Shown here piece by piece: positions 1 through 8,501 of a stretch of 64,000 bases of DNA. Location: NCBI RefSeq assembly GCF_000724625.1, contig NZ_CP007139.1, positions 2,790,001-2,854,000 on the forward strand, in the 5' to 3' direction. Each line of letters starts with the position of its first letter. Positions within the stretch are counted from its first letter, which is position 1. This DNA is from Fimbriimonas ginsengisoli Gsoil 348. GTDB taxonomy: Bacteria; Armatimonadota; Fimbriimonadia; Fimbriimonadales; Fimbriimonadaceae. Under the pieces are notes generated by a model. The model had not been told where the DNA came from, made no database searches, and saw only the letters and a program-made list of their open reading frames with translations. Made by a program: the position numbers and the translations under genes.

Positions 1-78
1 CTCGCTGCTAAAAGCGGTGGCAGGCCACCGCAGTCTATATGGGTTGGCGTTGATGGCTAGGATAGCGAGCAGAATCAT
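1..78 (-). CDS. Unknown protein, N-terminal fragment (runs off left edge)
   Basis: Only the first 26 codons are in the window. The ATG at 78 overlaps the TGA of the discoidin gene as ATGA, and GAGGT (86-90, minus strand) lies 7 bases before it, so the start is well supported. The visible N-terminus begins MILLAILAINAN, a short hydrophobic stretch that may be a signal peptide. No stop occurs before the edge. It is probably the third gene of the operon with the two upstream genes and may be another exported carbohydrate-related protein, but its function cannot be read from 26 residues. Confidence 0.5.
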   Translation of the reverse strand, partial: MILLAILAINANPYRLRWPATAFSSE

Positions 79-977
79 TTTCGAGACCTCAAAATATCAA
101 TCTCCGCCGCCGAGGCCCACGGGCCTTTGTTGACTTCGGAAAGGGCGACGAAGCGGAAGTAGCGGGCGCTCTGGGAGTGGTCGAACCGAAGCCGAGTCGG
201 CTTGGTAGTGTTAGGGAACTCACCTTTCAAAACCGGGTCGCCCCACTTCTTGCCATCTTCACTCAGGTAGAAGGCAAACCCTTTAACTCTTCCGTTGACG
301 CCCCCGTCCTGCCGTGGCACATACCGGAACCCCTCGACCCACGTCGACTGCCCCATATCTACCACGATCTCGTGCGGATACTTCGGGGTGGTCGGGTCGT
401 ACTGGGTGTGCCAGTAAGTCTCCAAACGCCCGTCGATAGCATTGGCCGCCGGTCCTTCGTCGATCTGTTGGCTGTCGGCGGATACGAGGCGCCAGTTCTT
501 CTTCTCGATCCGCCGGTCGATGATCACGTCGCCTACCGCTTCTGCGAAGTCCGAGGCGCTAGAAACCTCAATTACCGGGGCTCCGGCCTCTCGAGCCGCT
601 TGGCGAATCAACGGGGCGACCACCGTCTCTATGCGCGGGTCGCTTGCCGAGGAGGGCTGGACGCAAACATAGACCGCGCTATAGAAGTCAAGGCTCGACT
701 GAATGGCTTGGCGAATACCGGGAACAAACCGATCAAGAGGGTAAAAAGCTGGCCGGAAGGGATAGGTTGAATACATAAATGAAAGAATTCCGATCCCGTG
801 CCGTTGCTTGTCAGGGTGAGCTTCGATGATCGCCCCTGATCGACCCCGACTGCGATCGACGACGTTGTAATCTGGGCCTAAATAAGTCGCCAAAGACCGG
901 GCCATCTCGGCAGAGGCGGCATCAACTACGATCCTAGGTTTGGACTGAATTGCAGCAAAGGCGAGTAGGGTAATCAT
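75..977 (-). CDS. Exported discoidin (F5/8 type C) domain protein
   Basis: A 300-residue protein with a short hydrophobic N-terminus (MITLLAFAAIQS). The first ~160 residues are an unassigned region. Residues ~170-300 look like an F5/8 type C (discoidin, CBM32-like) jelly-roll module: SADSQQIDEGPAANAIDG, TYWHTQ, PHEIVVDMG, GFRYVPRQDGG, GFAFYLS and ARYFRFVALSE follow the usual order of that fold. Such modules bind sugars or cell surfaces. AAGGAGG (984-990, minus strand) sits 6 bases before the ATG, and the ATG overlaps the stop of the galactosidase-like gene, so the two are translationally coupled. A role in glycan binding or processing next to that enzyme is inferred; the N-terminal half could be catalytic. 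Confidence 0.75.
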   Translation of the reverse strand: MITLLAFAAIQSKPRIVVDAASAEMARSLATYLGPDYNVVDRSRGRSGAIIEAHPDKQRHGIGILSFMYSTYPFRPAFYPLDRFVPGIRQAIQSSLDFYSAVYVCVQPSSASDPRIETVVAPLIRQAAREAGAPVIEVSSASDFAEAVGDVIIDRRIEKKNWRLVSADSQQIDEGPAANAIDGRLETYWHTQYDPTTPKYPHEIVVDMGQSTWVEGFRYVPRQDGGVNGRVKGFAFYLSEDGKKWGDPVLKGEFPNTTKPTRLRFDHSQSARYFRFVALSEVNKGPWASAAEIDILRSRK

Positions 978-2953
978 CGAATCCCTCCTTCCAACAAGCG
1001 GACTTCAAACGGCTTCAAGACAACCACCTTCGAAGCCCCAACGGCGATGGATATTCCTGACGACTCTCCGTATGGGTCCTTCGCCACCCATCTCCCCTTC
1101 ACGCTCGGCGGAAGCTCGAACACCCGTGAAGGTTCGATCGAGAACGCCTGCGCCTTATCGCTCGGATTGCGCAACGTCAAAATCGCCTTGCGCGGCGACC
1201 AGCTCGCCCATCCGTACACCTCGAGATTATTCGGGTCGCCCCCGACCCAGTGGCTGTCGACCAGCACGTCGCGGTTCGCCCACGACCATTTCGCCGACTG
1301 TGCGACGTTGTCCCAGTTCTGCTTCGAAAGCAGATCCGGCGTAATGTACATCTCCTGAAGCTGGGTTCCGCTCCCAAAGTACGTCCGAATCTCGTTGCGG
1401 AACCGTCCGTCCGGGTCGTTGGTGAGATTCTGCGCCGACCGCGCGAACAGCAGCCCGTGCACCATCAGCGAATTGATCGGATAGAGAGGACCGCGCTGCA
1501 CGATCCCGTGGTACGTATCTCCGTCGCGGTAGGTGATCCACTGCTCCCGGTAAGGACCGACGCCCGCGAACGAGTGGTCCGAACCGCCCCGCCAGATCGA
1601 ATCCGCATATCGGGTCCAAAACGGCGACGGCCAGGTGCCGGTTGTGAGGTTAATGAATAAACCCGGCTTCGCCTCTCGCAGGTCGTGGATCAGGCTGATC
1701 GCCGCCTCGAAGTCACTGGCGAACGCCGAGCCCGGGTACTGCTTGTCCGGACTCCCCGTGCCATCGAACTTGAACTGGTTGATCCCATAGCGCCGCACCA
1801 AGTCGAGACACACCTCGTGGAACCGCGCGTAGTACTTCGGCCCGGAGAGCGCATACCCTTGCGAATCGATCTCCATCCCGACCTTTCGTCCGGTTGCCAG
1901 CCGCTGGTTTCGCGGCCCGCCGTAGCCGCCCCATGGAGAGAGCCAGATCCCCGGCGCCGCGCCGTACTGCGCCGCCGCCTGCCGAAGCGGCTCGAACCCC
2001 TGCGGAAACCCCGAATGGAACTTCCAAACCGTCGAAGTGTCGTCCCACCCGTCGTCGAACAAGAACGACTGAAGCTTCACGCCGCGCCTCTTCACCAACT
2101 CCTGTCCGAAGGTATTGATCCGGTTCACGCACTCCTCGGCCGTGAATTTGGTGAAAAATCCAAGGTCGTACCAAGAGTTGTAGTGGAGAAAAGGCTCGTA
2201 CTTCCGTGGCCGCTCCCGTTCCAGGTAGCTCTGCACCGCTCGCCTCATCTGACCCACCGGAGCGACGCCGATGACCGACGAGTAGGTGATCGACTGCCCT
2301 GCCCGAATCGGAATCTTCCGCTCCATACTCAGATGCCAGCCCGCACCCCCTTCGTTGGCGCTCATTGGGTGCTCGAGCCCCGCGAAGTAGTTGCCGGCAA
2401 CAATCGGCGAGCCGGGGACGGTCCCGACTGTCGTGGCAGTACCCGCTCCCGCTCCCAGAGTCACCTGCCGGATGTCCACATCGTGGTCCACCGCGGAGAA
2501 CGTCGCCTCTTGGCGCAAATAGTGGCCACCATTCCGAAGCGATAGCCGCCACTTTATCTGCAGATGGCCGCCATCCGGCGTGAGGTCTGCTTCGAGCGCC
2601 TCGAACCCATTTCCATGGATCCGCCGCAACGGCCTCGTTAGCTGAATCTGCGACGCCTTGTACCGTGTTCCGTCTTTCAGAATCAGCGAGAACGGCTCAT
2701 CTACTGCGAGCGCTTGATCGTTCGTCCACTTGTTGCGAACATTGAGCAGCCGCAACCCCCTCGCCACCGACACCCGGGCCATTATCGCCCCGTTTTCCAA
2801 AACCTGTGCGTCCTTCCCAACAATGAACCGAGCTACTCCCGCTTTCGAAGGCTGCCACCCACTCTGCCCCGCCGCGACGGCCCCCAACGCCACCAGGCCC
2901 CAACACCCAATTCCCCTCATAACCCATTTTCGCTGATTCTGCGAATGATTCAC
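974..2953 (-). CDS. GH36-type alpha-galactosidase-like glycoside hydrolase, exported
   Basis: A 659-residue exported enzyme of the melibiase (GH36-like) type. It has an N-terminal beta-sandwich region (~40-270), a TIM barrel (~270-560) and a C-terminal beta domain. The barrel shows FLFDDGWDD near residue 297, GIWLSPWGGYGG, FKFDGTGSPD near 393 (Asp the likely nucleophile) and WRGGSDHSF near 453 (likely acid/base region). A hydrophobic segment GCWGLVALGAVAAG serves as signal peptide. The longest frame begins with GTG at 2953; an ATG at 2920 (MRGIGCWG) is an alternative that leaves a more typical signal peptide. It heads an operon with the discoidin protein. The exact substrate (alpha-galactoside or a related alpha-glycoside) is not decided by the sequence. 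Confidence 0.8.
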   Translation of the reverse strand: MNHSQNQRKWVMRGIGCWGLVALGAVAAGQSGWQPSKAGVARFIVGKDAQVLENGAIMARVSVARGLRLLNVRNKWTNDQALAVDEPFSLILKDGTRYKASQIQLTRPLRRIHGNGFEALEADLTPDGGHLQIKWRLSLRNGGHYLRQEATFSAVDHDVDIRQVTLGAGAGTATTVGTVPGSPIVAGNYFAGLEHPMSANEGGAGWHLSMERKIPIRAGQSITYSSVIGVAPVGQMRRAVQSYLERERPRKYEPFLHYNSWYDLGFFTKFTAEECVNRINTFGQELVKRRGVKLQSFLFDDGWDDTSTVWKFHSGFPQGFEPLRQAAAQYGAAPGIWLSPWGGYGGPRNQRLATGRKVGMEIDSQGYALSGPKYYARFHEVCLDLVRRYGINQFKFDGTGSPDKQYPGSAFASDFEAAISLIHDLREAKPGLFINLTTGTWPSPFWTRYADSIWRGGSDHSFAGVGPYREQWITYRDGDTYHGIVQRGPLYPINSLMVHGLLFARSAQNLTNDPDGRFRNEIRTYFGSGTQLQEMYITPDLLSKQNWDNVAQSAKWSWANRDVLVDSHWVGGDPNNLEVYGWASWSPRKAILTLRNPSDKAQAFSIEPSRVFELPPSVKGRWVAKDPYGESSGISIAVGASKVVVLKPFEVRLLEGGIR

Positions 2954-2960
2954 CTACAAC

Positions 2961-3020
2961 GTGGCACGGGCGGCTCGCCCCAGAGAATGGAACTGTGTAT
3001 CTCGGGCGGCCCGCCCGAGT
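2961..3020. repeat. Dispersed hairpin repeat, family A copy 1
   Basis: GTGGCACGGGCGGCTCGCCC followed about 30 bases later by CTCGGGCGGCCCGCCCGAG. Each half is GC-rich and self-complementary. The same two halves recur at 5168-5214, in short form at 9740-9762 and 60141-60162, and split apart at 26553-26757. It lies in the gap between the galactosidase-like gene and glyS. Confidence 0.75.
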
Positions 3021-3047
3021 AAAAGCCGTGCCAAAGCGAGCGAGACC

Positions 3048-5150
3048 CTACGAACCGTCCGAAGCGCCCGCGATCACGATCTTCGAGAAATCCCCCGCCG
3101 TCAGCAACTGCAGCGACGCCCCGTGCAGAAGCGTCAGCCGCGCGTACCGTACGTCCGGCTGGTCCGCCATCACCATCGTGGTGTCGAAGAATCGCGTGAT
3201 CGGCTGGCCAAGACGCCGCAGCAGACGGATCACCTCGTCTTCGTTCCGGTCGCCCGCCGCCTTTCGAAGTGCATCTTCCTGCTCGGCGAGAACTTCCAGA
3301 AGCTCCAGCCCCTCCGCCGACTCCAGCGCCGAATGCTCTACCCGGTGCAATGGAGCTTCCGCCCCGTACTCGATCCCTTTCTTCCGCGCGTTCAGCACGA
3401 TGTTCATCGGCCGCGTGGCCGTCTGAACGAATGCCACGTCTTCGGCAAGTCGAGTCAGGACCTGAGTGCGGAAGCGGATCTCCTGCGGCGCCGTCGAAGC
3501 CACACTCCCCGGATCCAGCAGCGCCGCCTCCAAAACGTCGTATCGAACCTCCGGCATAAGAGACGAGTAGCGAGAGGCAAACAGGTCGTACAGCGCTCCT
3601 CGTGCTGCCGCCTCGTTCAATTCCACCCCCTGCTCGGCAAACCCCGCCAGCGCTTCCGAAAACAGCCCGTCATAGTTCGGCAACGCCGTCGGCCAAGCCC
3701 AGGCGGTTTCGATCAAAACCGTGGCCGCTCGCCGAAGCGCGTACGGGTCCGACGACCCGCTCGGCGCGAGTCCGAGGCCCAAATAGCCGGCCAGCTTGTC
3801 GAGCTGGTCCGCCATCGCCAGATACGCCGCAACCCTCTGATCGGACGTCGTCGGCCCATAGTTCCGGGACGGATCGTATTGCGATTCGATCGCCCACGCA
3901 ACCGATTCCGGCATCCCTTCCCGTCGCGCGTACTCGGCGCCGATGACCCCCTGAAGGGAAGTCAACTCACCGACGAGACCGCTGGCCAAATCCGCTTTGG
4001 CGTAAACCGCGGCCTGCCGGGCGCTCGCCGCCTCGCTCTCTGCCGCGCCGGTTGCCCGAGCGACCGCCTCCGCGAGTCGAACCAACCGTTCCGCCCGCTT
4101 TCGAACCGTTCCCAACTTCTCCTGAAAGACGATCGTCTCGGTGCGCGCCAAAAAGACGTCCATCGACGCCTTGGCGTCTTCGTCGTAAAAGAACTTGGCA
4201 TCGTTGAAGCGCGCGTTCAACACCCACTCGCACCCGCCTCGCACCGTGTCGTCTTCCCCGGAATTGCGAATGAAGACGAATCGAGTGGTGAGCTTCCCGT
4301 CCGCATCGCGAACCGGAAACATCTTCTCGTGCTTCGCCATTGCCGTCACCAGCACTGGCACCGGCAGGATCGAGTATTCGTCCCTGAAAGTCCCCTGGAT
4401 CGCCGTCGGCCATTCGGTAAGAAATGTGTTCTCATCCACCAGCGCGTTCGGAAGGTCGGGCGTCCCGTGTGCCACCGCCTTGGCTCCGGTCAAGATTGTT
4501 TCGCGCCGACGTTCCGGGTCTGGCTCCACCTGTCGAGACCGTAATCCGTCGACCAGCTCGCCAAAAGTTGTCGCGCGAAACGGCTCCGGTGAGTAGAAGC
4601 GGTGTCCGCGGCTTTCGAGCCCGCTTGGAACCCCTTCGATATCGAACGGCACCGCCTCGCCTCCGAAAGACGTCAAGATCCAGCGAATCGGCCGCGCAAA
4701 CCGCATCCGGTTAGCACCCCAGCGCATCGACTTGTCGAACGCCAAACCGCGAATGGCCTTGGGAACCACCTCGCTCAAGATCTCGGCCGTCGGCCGCCCC
4801 GGGATCGTCTTCGTGACCCAGACGTACTGATCGTCTCTTCGCAGGTCGCCGACCTCGATCCCCTGGGACCGGCAGAACCCCTGAAGAGCCGGCGTCGGAT
4901 TCCCGTCCGCGTCGAACGCCGCCTTAAGTGCCGGCCCCCGTTGCTCCTTAACCGAGTCCGGTTGCTGCGCCAACAGATCGGGAAACGAGACGATCAGCCG
5001 CCGCGGAGTCCCCAGCGCCGTTCCGCCGCCGTTCAGCACCCCCGCCTCTCCAAGAAGCGCGGTCAATCCGTTCAGCAAATCGGTGTACGCCTTGCGAACA
5101 AACGTCGCCGGCAACTCTTCGCACCCAACCTCGAGCAACAACTCAGGCAT
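3048..5150 (-). CDS. glyS: Glycine--tRNA ligase beta subunit
   Basis: A 700-residue protein, the usual length for the beta chain of the bacterial alpha2-beta2 glycyl-tRNA synthetase, which charges tRNA-Gly with glycine. The N-terminus MPELLLEVGCEELPATFV is the family signature. GTPRRLIV and MRWG..RFARPIRW follow, and the C-terminal third is the alpha-helical anticodon-binding region ending LLHGASLQLLTAGDFSKI. The alpha subunit gene (glyQ) is not in the window. No Shine-Dalgarno is visible; TATCCT lies 9 bases before the ATG, fitting a very short or absent leader. It is flanked by family A repeats on both sides and has no operon partner. Confidence 0.96.
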   Translation of the reverse strand: MPELLLEVGCEELPATFVRKAYTDLLNGLTALLGEAGVLNGGGTALGTPRRLIVSFPDLLAQQPDSVKEQRGPALKAAFDADGNPTPALQGFCRSQGIEVGDLRRDDQYVWVTKTIPGRPTAEILSEVVPKAIRGLAFDKSMRWGANRMRFARPIRWILTSFGGEAVPFDIEGVPSGLESRGHRFYSPEPFRATTFGELVDGLRSRQVEPDPERRRETILTGAKAVAHGTPDLPNALVDENTFLTEWPTAIQGTFRDEYSILPVPVLVTAMAKHEKMFPVRDADGKLTTRFVFIRNSGEDDTVRGGCEWVLNARFNDAKFFYDEDAKASMDVFLARTETIVFQEKLGTVRKRAERLVRLAEAVARATGAAESEAASARQAAVYAKADLASGLVGELTSLQGVIGAEYARREGMPESVAWAIESQYDPSRNYGPTTSDQRVAAYLAMADQLDKLAGYLGLGLAPSGSSDPYALRRAATVLIETAWAWPTALPNYDGLFSEALAGFAEQGVELNEAAARGALYDLFASRYSSLMPEVRYDVLEAALLDPGSVASTAPQEIRFRTQVLTRLAEDVAFVQTATRPMNIVLNARKKGIEYGAEAPLHRVEHSALESAEGLELLEVLAEQEDALRKAAGDRNEDEVIRLLRRLGQPITRFFDTTMVMADQPDVRYARLTLLHGASLQLLTAGDFSKIVIAGASDGS

Positions 5151-5167
5151 AGGCTAAACAGGATACC

Positions 5168-5214
5168 GTGGCACGGGCGGCTCGCCCGTGTGTATTTCGG
5201 GCGGCCCGCCCGAG
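5168..5214. repeat. Dispersed hairpin repeat, family A copy 2
   Basis: GTGGCACGGGCGGCTCGCCC, then after a short spacer GGGCGGCCCGCCCGAG. This is the most compact full copy of the family in the window, between glyS and the Fic gene. Confidence 0.75.
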
Positions 5215-5236
5215 TTAGAATCTCTCGATCAATCCT

Positions 5237-5842
5237 TTAGCCCGGCGCTGGGTCTATACCCATGAACGAAATCAACGCCGACAAATCGTGCCGGTCCGCC
5301 TGCCGTAACGAATCCAGATAGCGACTCCGAACCTCCCCCGGCTCAACCCCTTCGGCCGCTCCCCACAGCGAACGCGGCCACCGTTCGCGCTCGCACAAAA
5401 GGTCCGTCGCCAACCGGGCGTGCCGACCGTTGCCGTTGGGAAACGGGTGGATGACCACGAGACGGTGGTGGAACCGCGCCGCGATCTCCCCACGGGGATA
5501 GGATCCAAACTCTAGCCAGCACTTCACATCCTCGGTCAGATTCAGCAGCTCGGTCGAGATCCGGAACGCTTCGACGCCGATCGACTTCTGCGTGGTCCGG
5601 TACTGCCCCGCCCATCGCCAAGTCCTTCCGAACATCCTCTTGTGCAACAGCCGGAGAGTATCCGGGCGAAGCAGATCGGCTTTGATTTTGCGGCTCCGCT
5701 CCGCCCAGTCGATCGCCTCCGCGATGTTGAGGAACTCGAATTCATTAAGTTCGGCTTGAGTGGAGAGCGATGGGATTAACGCGCCGGCCTCGTCCAAATC
5801 TAGAGGCGTCGCGCCATCCGGATTCTCGAACGTCAATCCCAA
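5237..5842 (-). CDS. Fic-domain protein, 'mobile mystery protein B' type
   Basis: A 201-residue protein with the Fic core HPFPNGNGRHAR at ~138-149, preceded by FHHRLVVIHPF. Fic proteins transfer AMP or another nucleotide monophosphate to target hydroxyls. The acidic residue usual after HPFx is Asn here, as I recall for this subfamily, so activity may differ from classical AMPylators. An STQAELN stretch near residue 30 resembles the inhibitory-helix motif region of self-contained Fic proteins. The gene overlaps the upstream HTH gene by 10 bp on the same strand, the layout of the mobile mystery A/B pair. It probably acts as a toxin-like partner, but this is inference. Confidence 0.85.
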   Translation of the reverse strand: MGLTFENPDGATPLDLDEAGALIPSLSTQAELNEFEFLNIAEAIDWAERSRKIKADLLRPDTLRLLHKRMFGRTWRWAGQYRTTQKSIGVEAFRISTELLNLTEDVKCWLEFGSYPRGEIAARFHHRLVVIHPFPNGNGRHARLATDLLCERERWPRSLWGAAEGVEPGEVRSRYLDSLRQADRHDLSALISFMGIDPAPG

Positions 5843-6297
5843 AGCCGCGAATCCCCCCGGGAGAGGATCTCCCGGGTAGTCCGTTCCACAATCTCGTCGA
5901 GTCGGGAGCCATACACTCCCTGGGACTCCATCACCATGGAATGTCCCACTCGCTTCACTCGCTCTTCCGCCTTTTCGCGCGCTCTTTCCTCTGTCATTTG
6001 GGTCAGCGGAATCCGAGGCACAAACACGATCGCCACATCGCAGCCGAGCGCGTCGGCCGCCGCCCGCAGCCGCTTGACCGTGATCGAACCCTCGACCTCC
6101 GCCTGTTCGATCTGAAGCGCCGTCGACCGCGAAGTCAGCCCCATCCGAGTAGAGAACGTCTGGAGGCTCATCCCCAGCGCCTCCCGGATCGCCCGGACCC
6201 AGCCACCCGCGGGCGTAGGAGCGGCAACAAGCGGCCCAAACGGCATGAGTTGCCGATCCAACTGTTGCCTCCTAAACTCCCTGCTCATCCCTTCCAT
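5833..6297 (-). CDS. HTH regulator, 'mobile mystery protein A' type
   Basis: A ~154-residue protein with an XRE-like helix-turn-helix: WVRAIREALGMSLQTFSTRM and STALQIEQAEVEGSITVKRL around residues 30-75, then AADALGCDVAIVFVPR. The C-terminal half is charged (MTEERAREKAEERVKR). This matches the partner of the mobile mystery B Fic proteins. The reading frame stays open far upstream, but the homologous part begins at MEGMSREF; I chose the ATG at 6297, with 6288 as the alternative. It overlaps the Fic gene by 10 bp and is divergent from cinA. It is likely the DNA-binding autoregulator or antitoxin of the pair (inference). Confidence 0.82.
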   Translation of the reverse strand: MEGMSREFRRQQLDRQLMPFGPLVAAPTPAGGWVRAIREALGMSLQTFSTRMGLTSRSTALQIEQAEVEGSITVKRLRAAADALGCDVAIVFVPRIPLTQMTEERAREKAEERVKRVGHSMVMESQGVYGSRLDEIVERTTREILSRGDSRLWD

Positions 6298-6393
6298 TCG
6301 ATCATAATACCACATCCAACTCATAAAGTTCATAAATAATCGAACAACGAACAGAACGGAAACCCAGGAGGATTTTGCGGCACTATAGGCGAC

Positions 6394-7623
6394 ATGACCG
6401 CCGAAATCGTTTCCGTCGGAACCGAGCTCCTTCTTGGGCAAATCGTGGACACTCACGCGCCGGTAATGGCGCGGATTCTCGCCGAGTGCGGGATCGGGTG
6501 CACCCGCCGAACGACCATCGGCGACAACTGGGATCGGCTCGTATCCGCGCTCAAAGAAGCGCTTGAGCGCGCCGATGTGCTGATCACCATCGGCGGTCTC
6601 GGCCCCACCGTCGACGACCTCACCCGAGACGCCATTGCCGCCGCCCTCGGCGACGAGCTGGAGAAGGTGCCCGAGATGGAGGCCAAGCTCCGCGAATTCT
6701 TCTCGTCGCGAAATATCCGCTGGACCGAGTCGATCGCCCGCCAAGCCGAGAAGCCGACCTCCGCCCGCCTGATCGACAACCCGAACGGCACCGCCCCCGG
6801 TCTCCTCTGTGAGAAAAACGGAAAAATCGTGATCGGCCTTCCCGGACCCAAAGGGGAGTTCGACCCGATGGCGTACGGCCCAGTGAAGGACTACCTGGAG
6901 ACGATCCAGGGCGCCGGCGTCATCCACTCTCGCACCCTGCGGATCATCGGCATGGGCGAGAGCCACGTCGAAGAGCGCGTACGCGCCCTGATGGACGCCG
7001 AAAACCCCACGGTGGCGCCTTACGCGCACACTGGGGAGGTCCACCTGCGGATCACGGCTCGCGCGGCAACGCGGGAGGATGCCGATCGAATGCTCGACCC
7101 TCTGGAAGACGAGATCCGCCGCGCCCTCGGACACCACCTCTACGGCACTGATGAAACGACCTTGGAAGCTGCCGTGATCGCGATGCTGAAGGAGCGCGGC
7201 GAAACGATCGCCGTCGCCGAGAGCATGACCGGCGGCGAACTTGCCGCCCGTCTCACCGCCGTGCCCGGCGCTTCCGCCGCGGTGGTTGGTGGCGCGGTCG
7301 CCTACAGCGTCGCCGCCAAACAAGCCGCGCTTGGAGTCGATTCGGCGCTCCTCGCTTCGGCTGGGCCGGTGAGCGGGGAAGTCGCCGAGGCGATGGCGCT
7401 AGGCGCCCAACGTGCATTCGGATCCACCTACGCCTTGGCGATCACCGGGAACGCCGGCCCTACCGCCGACGCGGGAGATCGCCCGATCGGCCTGACCTTC
7501 ATCGCCCTCGCCACCCCAAACGGCGTCACCGTCCAGGAGCAGCGATATCGAGGTCTCCGGGAAGATATTCGCCGCCGAGCCACTCAGCAGGCACTCGCCA
7601 CCCTCCGGCAAGCGTTGCTCTAA
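6394..7623 (+). CDS. cinA: CinA-family protein (MoCF-like plus nicotinamide-nucleotide amidase)
   Basis: A 409-residue protein with the two CinA domains. Residues 1-170 are the molybdopterin-binding-like COG1058 domain (EIVSVGTELLLGQIVDT, TIGGLGPTVDDLTRD), with ADP-ribose pyrophosphatase activity in characterised members. Residues ~250-405 are the PncC-like amidase (IAVAESMTGGELAARLT, GGAVAYSV, AITGNAGP), which deamidates nicotinamide mononucleotide. Full length and intact. The ATG fits the conserved N-terminus; an AGGAGG at 6368-6373 is 20 bases upstream, too far for ordinary pairing. The YdcF-like gene follows after 1 base, so the two are probably co-translated. It is divergent from the Fic/HTH pair. 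Confidence 0.95.
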   Translation: MTAEIVSVGTELLLGQIVDTHAPVMARILAECGIGCTRRTTIGDNWDRLVSALKEALERADVLITIGGLGPTVDDLTRDAIAAALGDELEKVPEMEAKLREFFSSRNIRWTESIARQAEKPTSARLIDNPNGTAPGLLCEKNGKIVIGLPGPKGEFDPMAYGPVKDYLETIQGAGVIHSRTLRIIGMGESHVEERVRALMDAENPTVAPYAHTGEVHLRITARAATREDADRMLDPLEDEIRRALGHHLYGTDETTLEAAVIAMLKERGETIAVAESMTGGELAARLTAVPGASAAVVGGAVAYSVAAKQAALGVDSALLASAGPVSGEVAEAMALGAQRAFGSTYALAITGNAGPTADAGDRPIGLTFIALATPNGVTVQEQRYRGLREDIRRRATQQALATLRQALL

Positions 7624-7624
7624 C

Positions 7625-8248
7625 ATGGCTTTCTCCAGCTTCGAGGCGTACGAAGCCAGTCTCTCGATTCCCCGGGAGGGAGAAGTGCCCGAACTGTCGC
7701 CCCATGAAATCGAGCAGATAACCCGTCTCGTCTTCATCGGGTCAGACCCCCGCCCCTCGGAGGTCCTGTTCGTCTTCGGCACGGTGCAAGGCGATTGGGA
7801 GACGATGGCCCGCATGCTCCGGGACGGCGACTGCGAAAGAGCGATCCTAACCGGATATATCGGACCCAGCGTCTACGACCGCGGCCTTCCGATCGCCGAC
7901 GAAATGCGCGAAAAGCTCCTCGCCCACGGCGCTCCGGAGGACCGCATCGCCGTCATGAACCGGTCGAACAACACGCTGGAAGACGTCGAAATGAGCCTGC
8001 CTCTACTCCAAGGCGTCTCCAACATCCTTCTTGCCGCCAAGGCCCACCACAGCGGCCGCTGCCTCCTAACCCTCCGCCGCTTCTTCCCCGAAATTCCGAT
8101 CCATTGCCTTACCGTCGACGCCTACTACGGCGACATCCTTGTCACCCGAAATAACTGGACGACCACCCCCCTCGGCCGCGCCCGCGTCTGGGGCGAATAC
8201 CAACGCATCCTCGCCTATTCCGCCAAAGGCGACATCGCCTCGCCGTAA
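7625..8248 (+). CDS. YdcF/DUF218-family protein
   Basis: A 207-residue protein of the DUF218 (YdcF/SanA/ElyC) fold. The family pattern is visible: EVLFVFGTVQGDWE, RAILTGYIG, IADEMREKLLAHGAPEDRI, NRSNNTLEDVEMS and ILLAAKAHHSGRCLLTLRRFFP. There is no signal peptide or membrane anchor, so it is a soluble, YdcF-like member; YdcF itself is reported to bind S-adenosylmethionine, and others act in envelope homeostasis. It begins 1 base after the cinA stop and probably belongs to the same transcript. The substrate is unknown. Confidence 0.82.
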   Translation: MAFSSFEAYEASLSIPREGEVPELSPHEIEQITRLVFIGSDPRPSEVLFVFGTVQGDWETMARMLRDGDCERAILTGYIGPSVYDRGLPIADEMREKLLAHGAPEDRIAVMNRSNNTLEDVEMSLPLLQGVSNILLAAKAHHSGRCLLTLRRFFPEIPIHCLTVDAYYGDILVTRNNWTTTPLGRARVWGEYQRILAYSAKGDIASP

Positions 8249-8307
8249 TTCCGCCCACAAAACATGATCGAAGGCGCCGACAGCACCCTATCGATATGAA
8301 AAGCCGC

Positions 8308-8362
8308 CGGAGCGCGGACGTCCCGTCCGCCACCTGGACCCCGGGCGTCCCGCCCGGCTCAC
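8308..8362. repeat. Dispersed repeat, family G copy 1
   Basis: GGAGCGCGGACGTCCCGTCC, a short spacer, then CCCCGGGCGTCCCGCCCGGCTC. A closely similar unit lies at 21193-21246. Both are in non-coding gaps and can form GC-rich hairpins. The remainder of the 8249-8501 gap shows no gene. Confidence 0.65.
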
Positions 8363-8501
8363 CCAATGCTACGAACCAAGCTATTCGCGACCGGAGTCCT
8401 CAGCGAAGGACAACCGAATGGGCACACTAAATGAAGCCTGGTAAAGAGAACCCCAACCGCGAAGAGCCCTGAGTGGTCGCCAAGAAAACCCGTTCGCGCC
8501 G

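Noticed and set aside
2961-4544. A 527-codon plus-strand frame over glyS
   Set aside because: It runs antisense through a clear glyS; the product is Arg/Pro-rich, as expected for a shadow frame in GC-rich DNA.
6298-7323. A long minus-strand frame extending the HTH protein to 496 codons
   Set aside because: The extra ~340 codons are antisense to cinA, and homology to the HTH family begins only at MEGMSREF.
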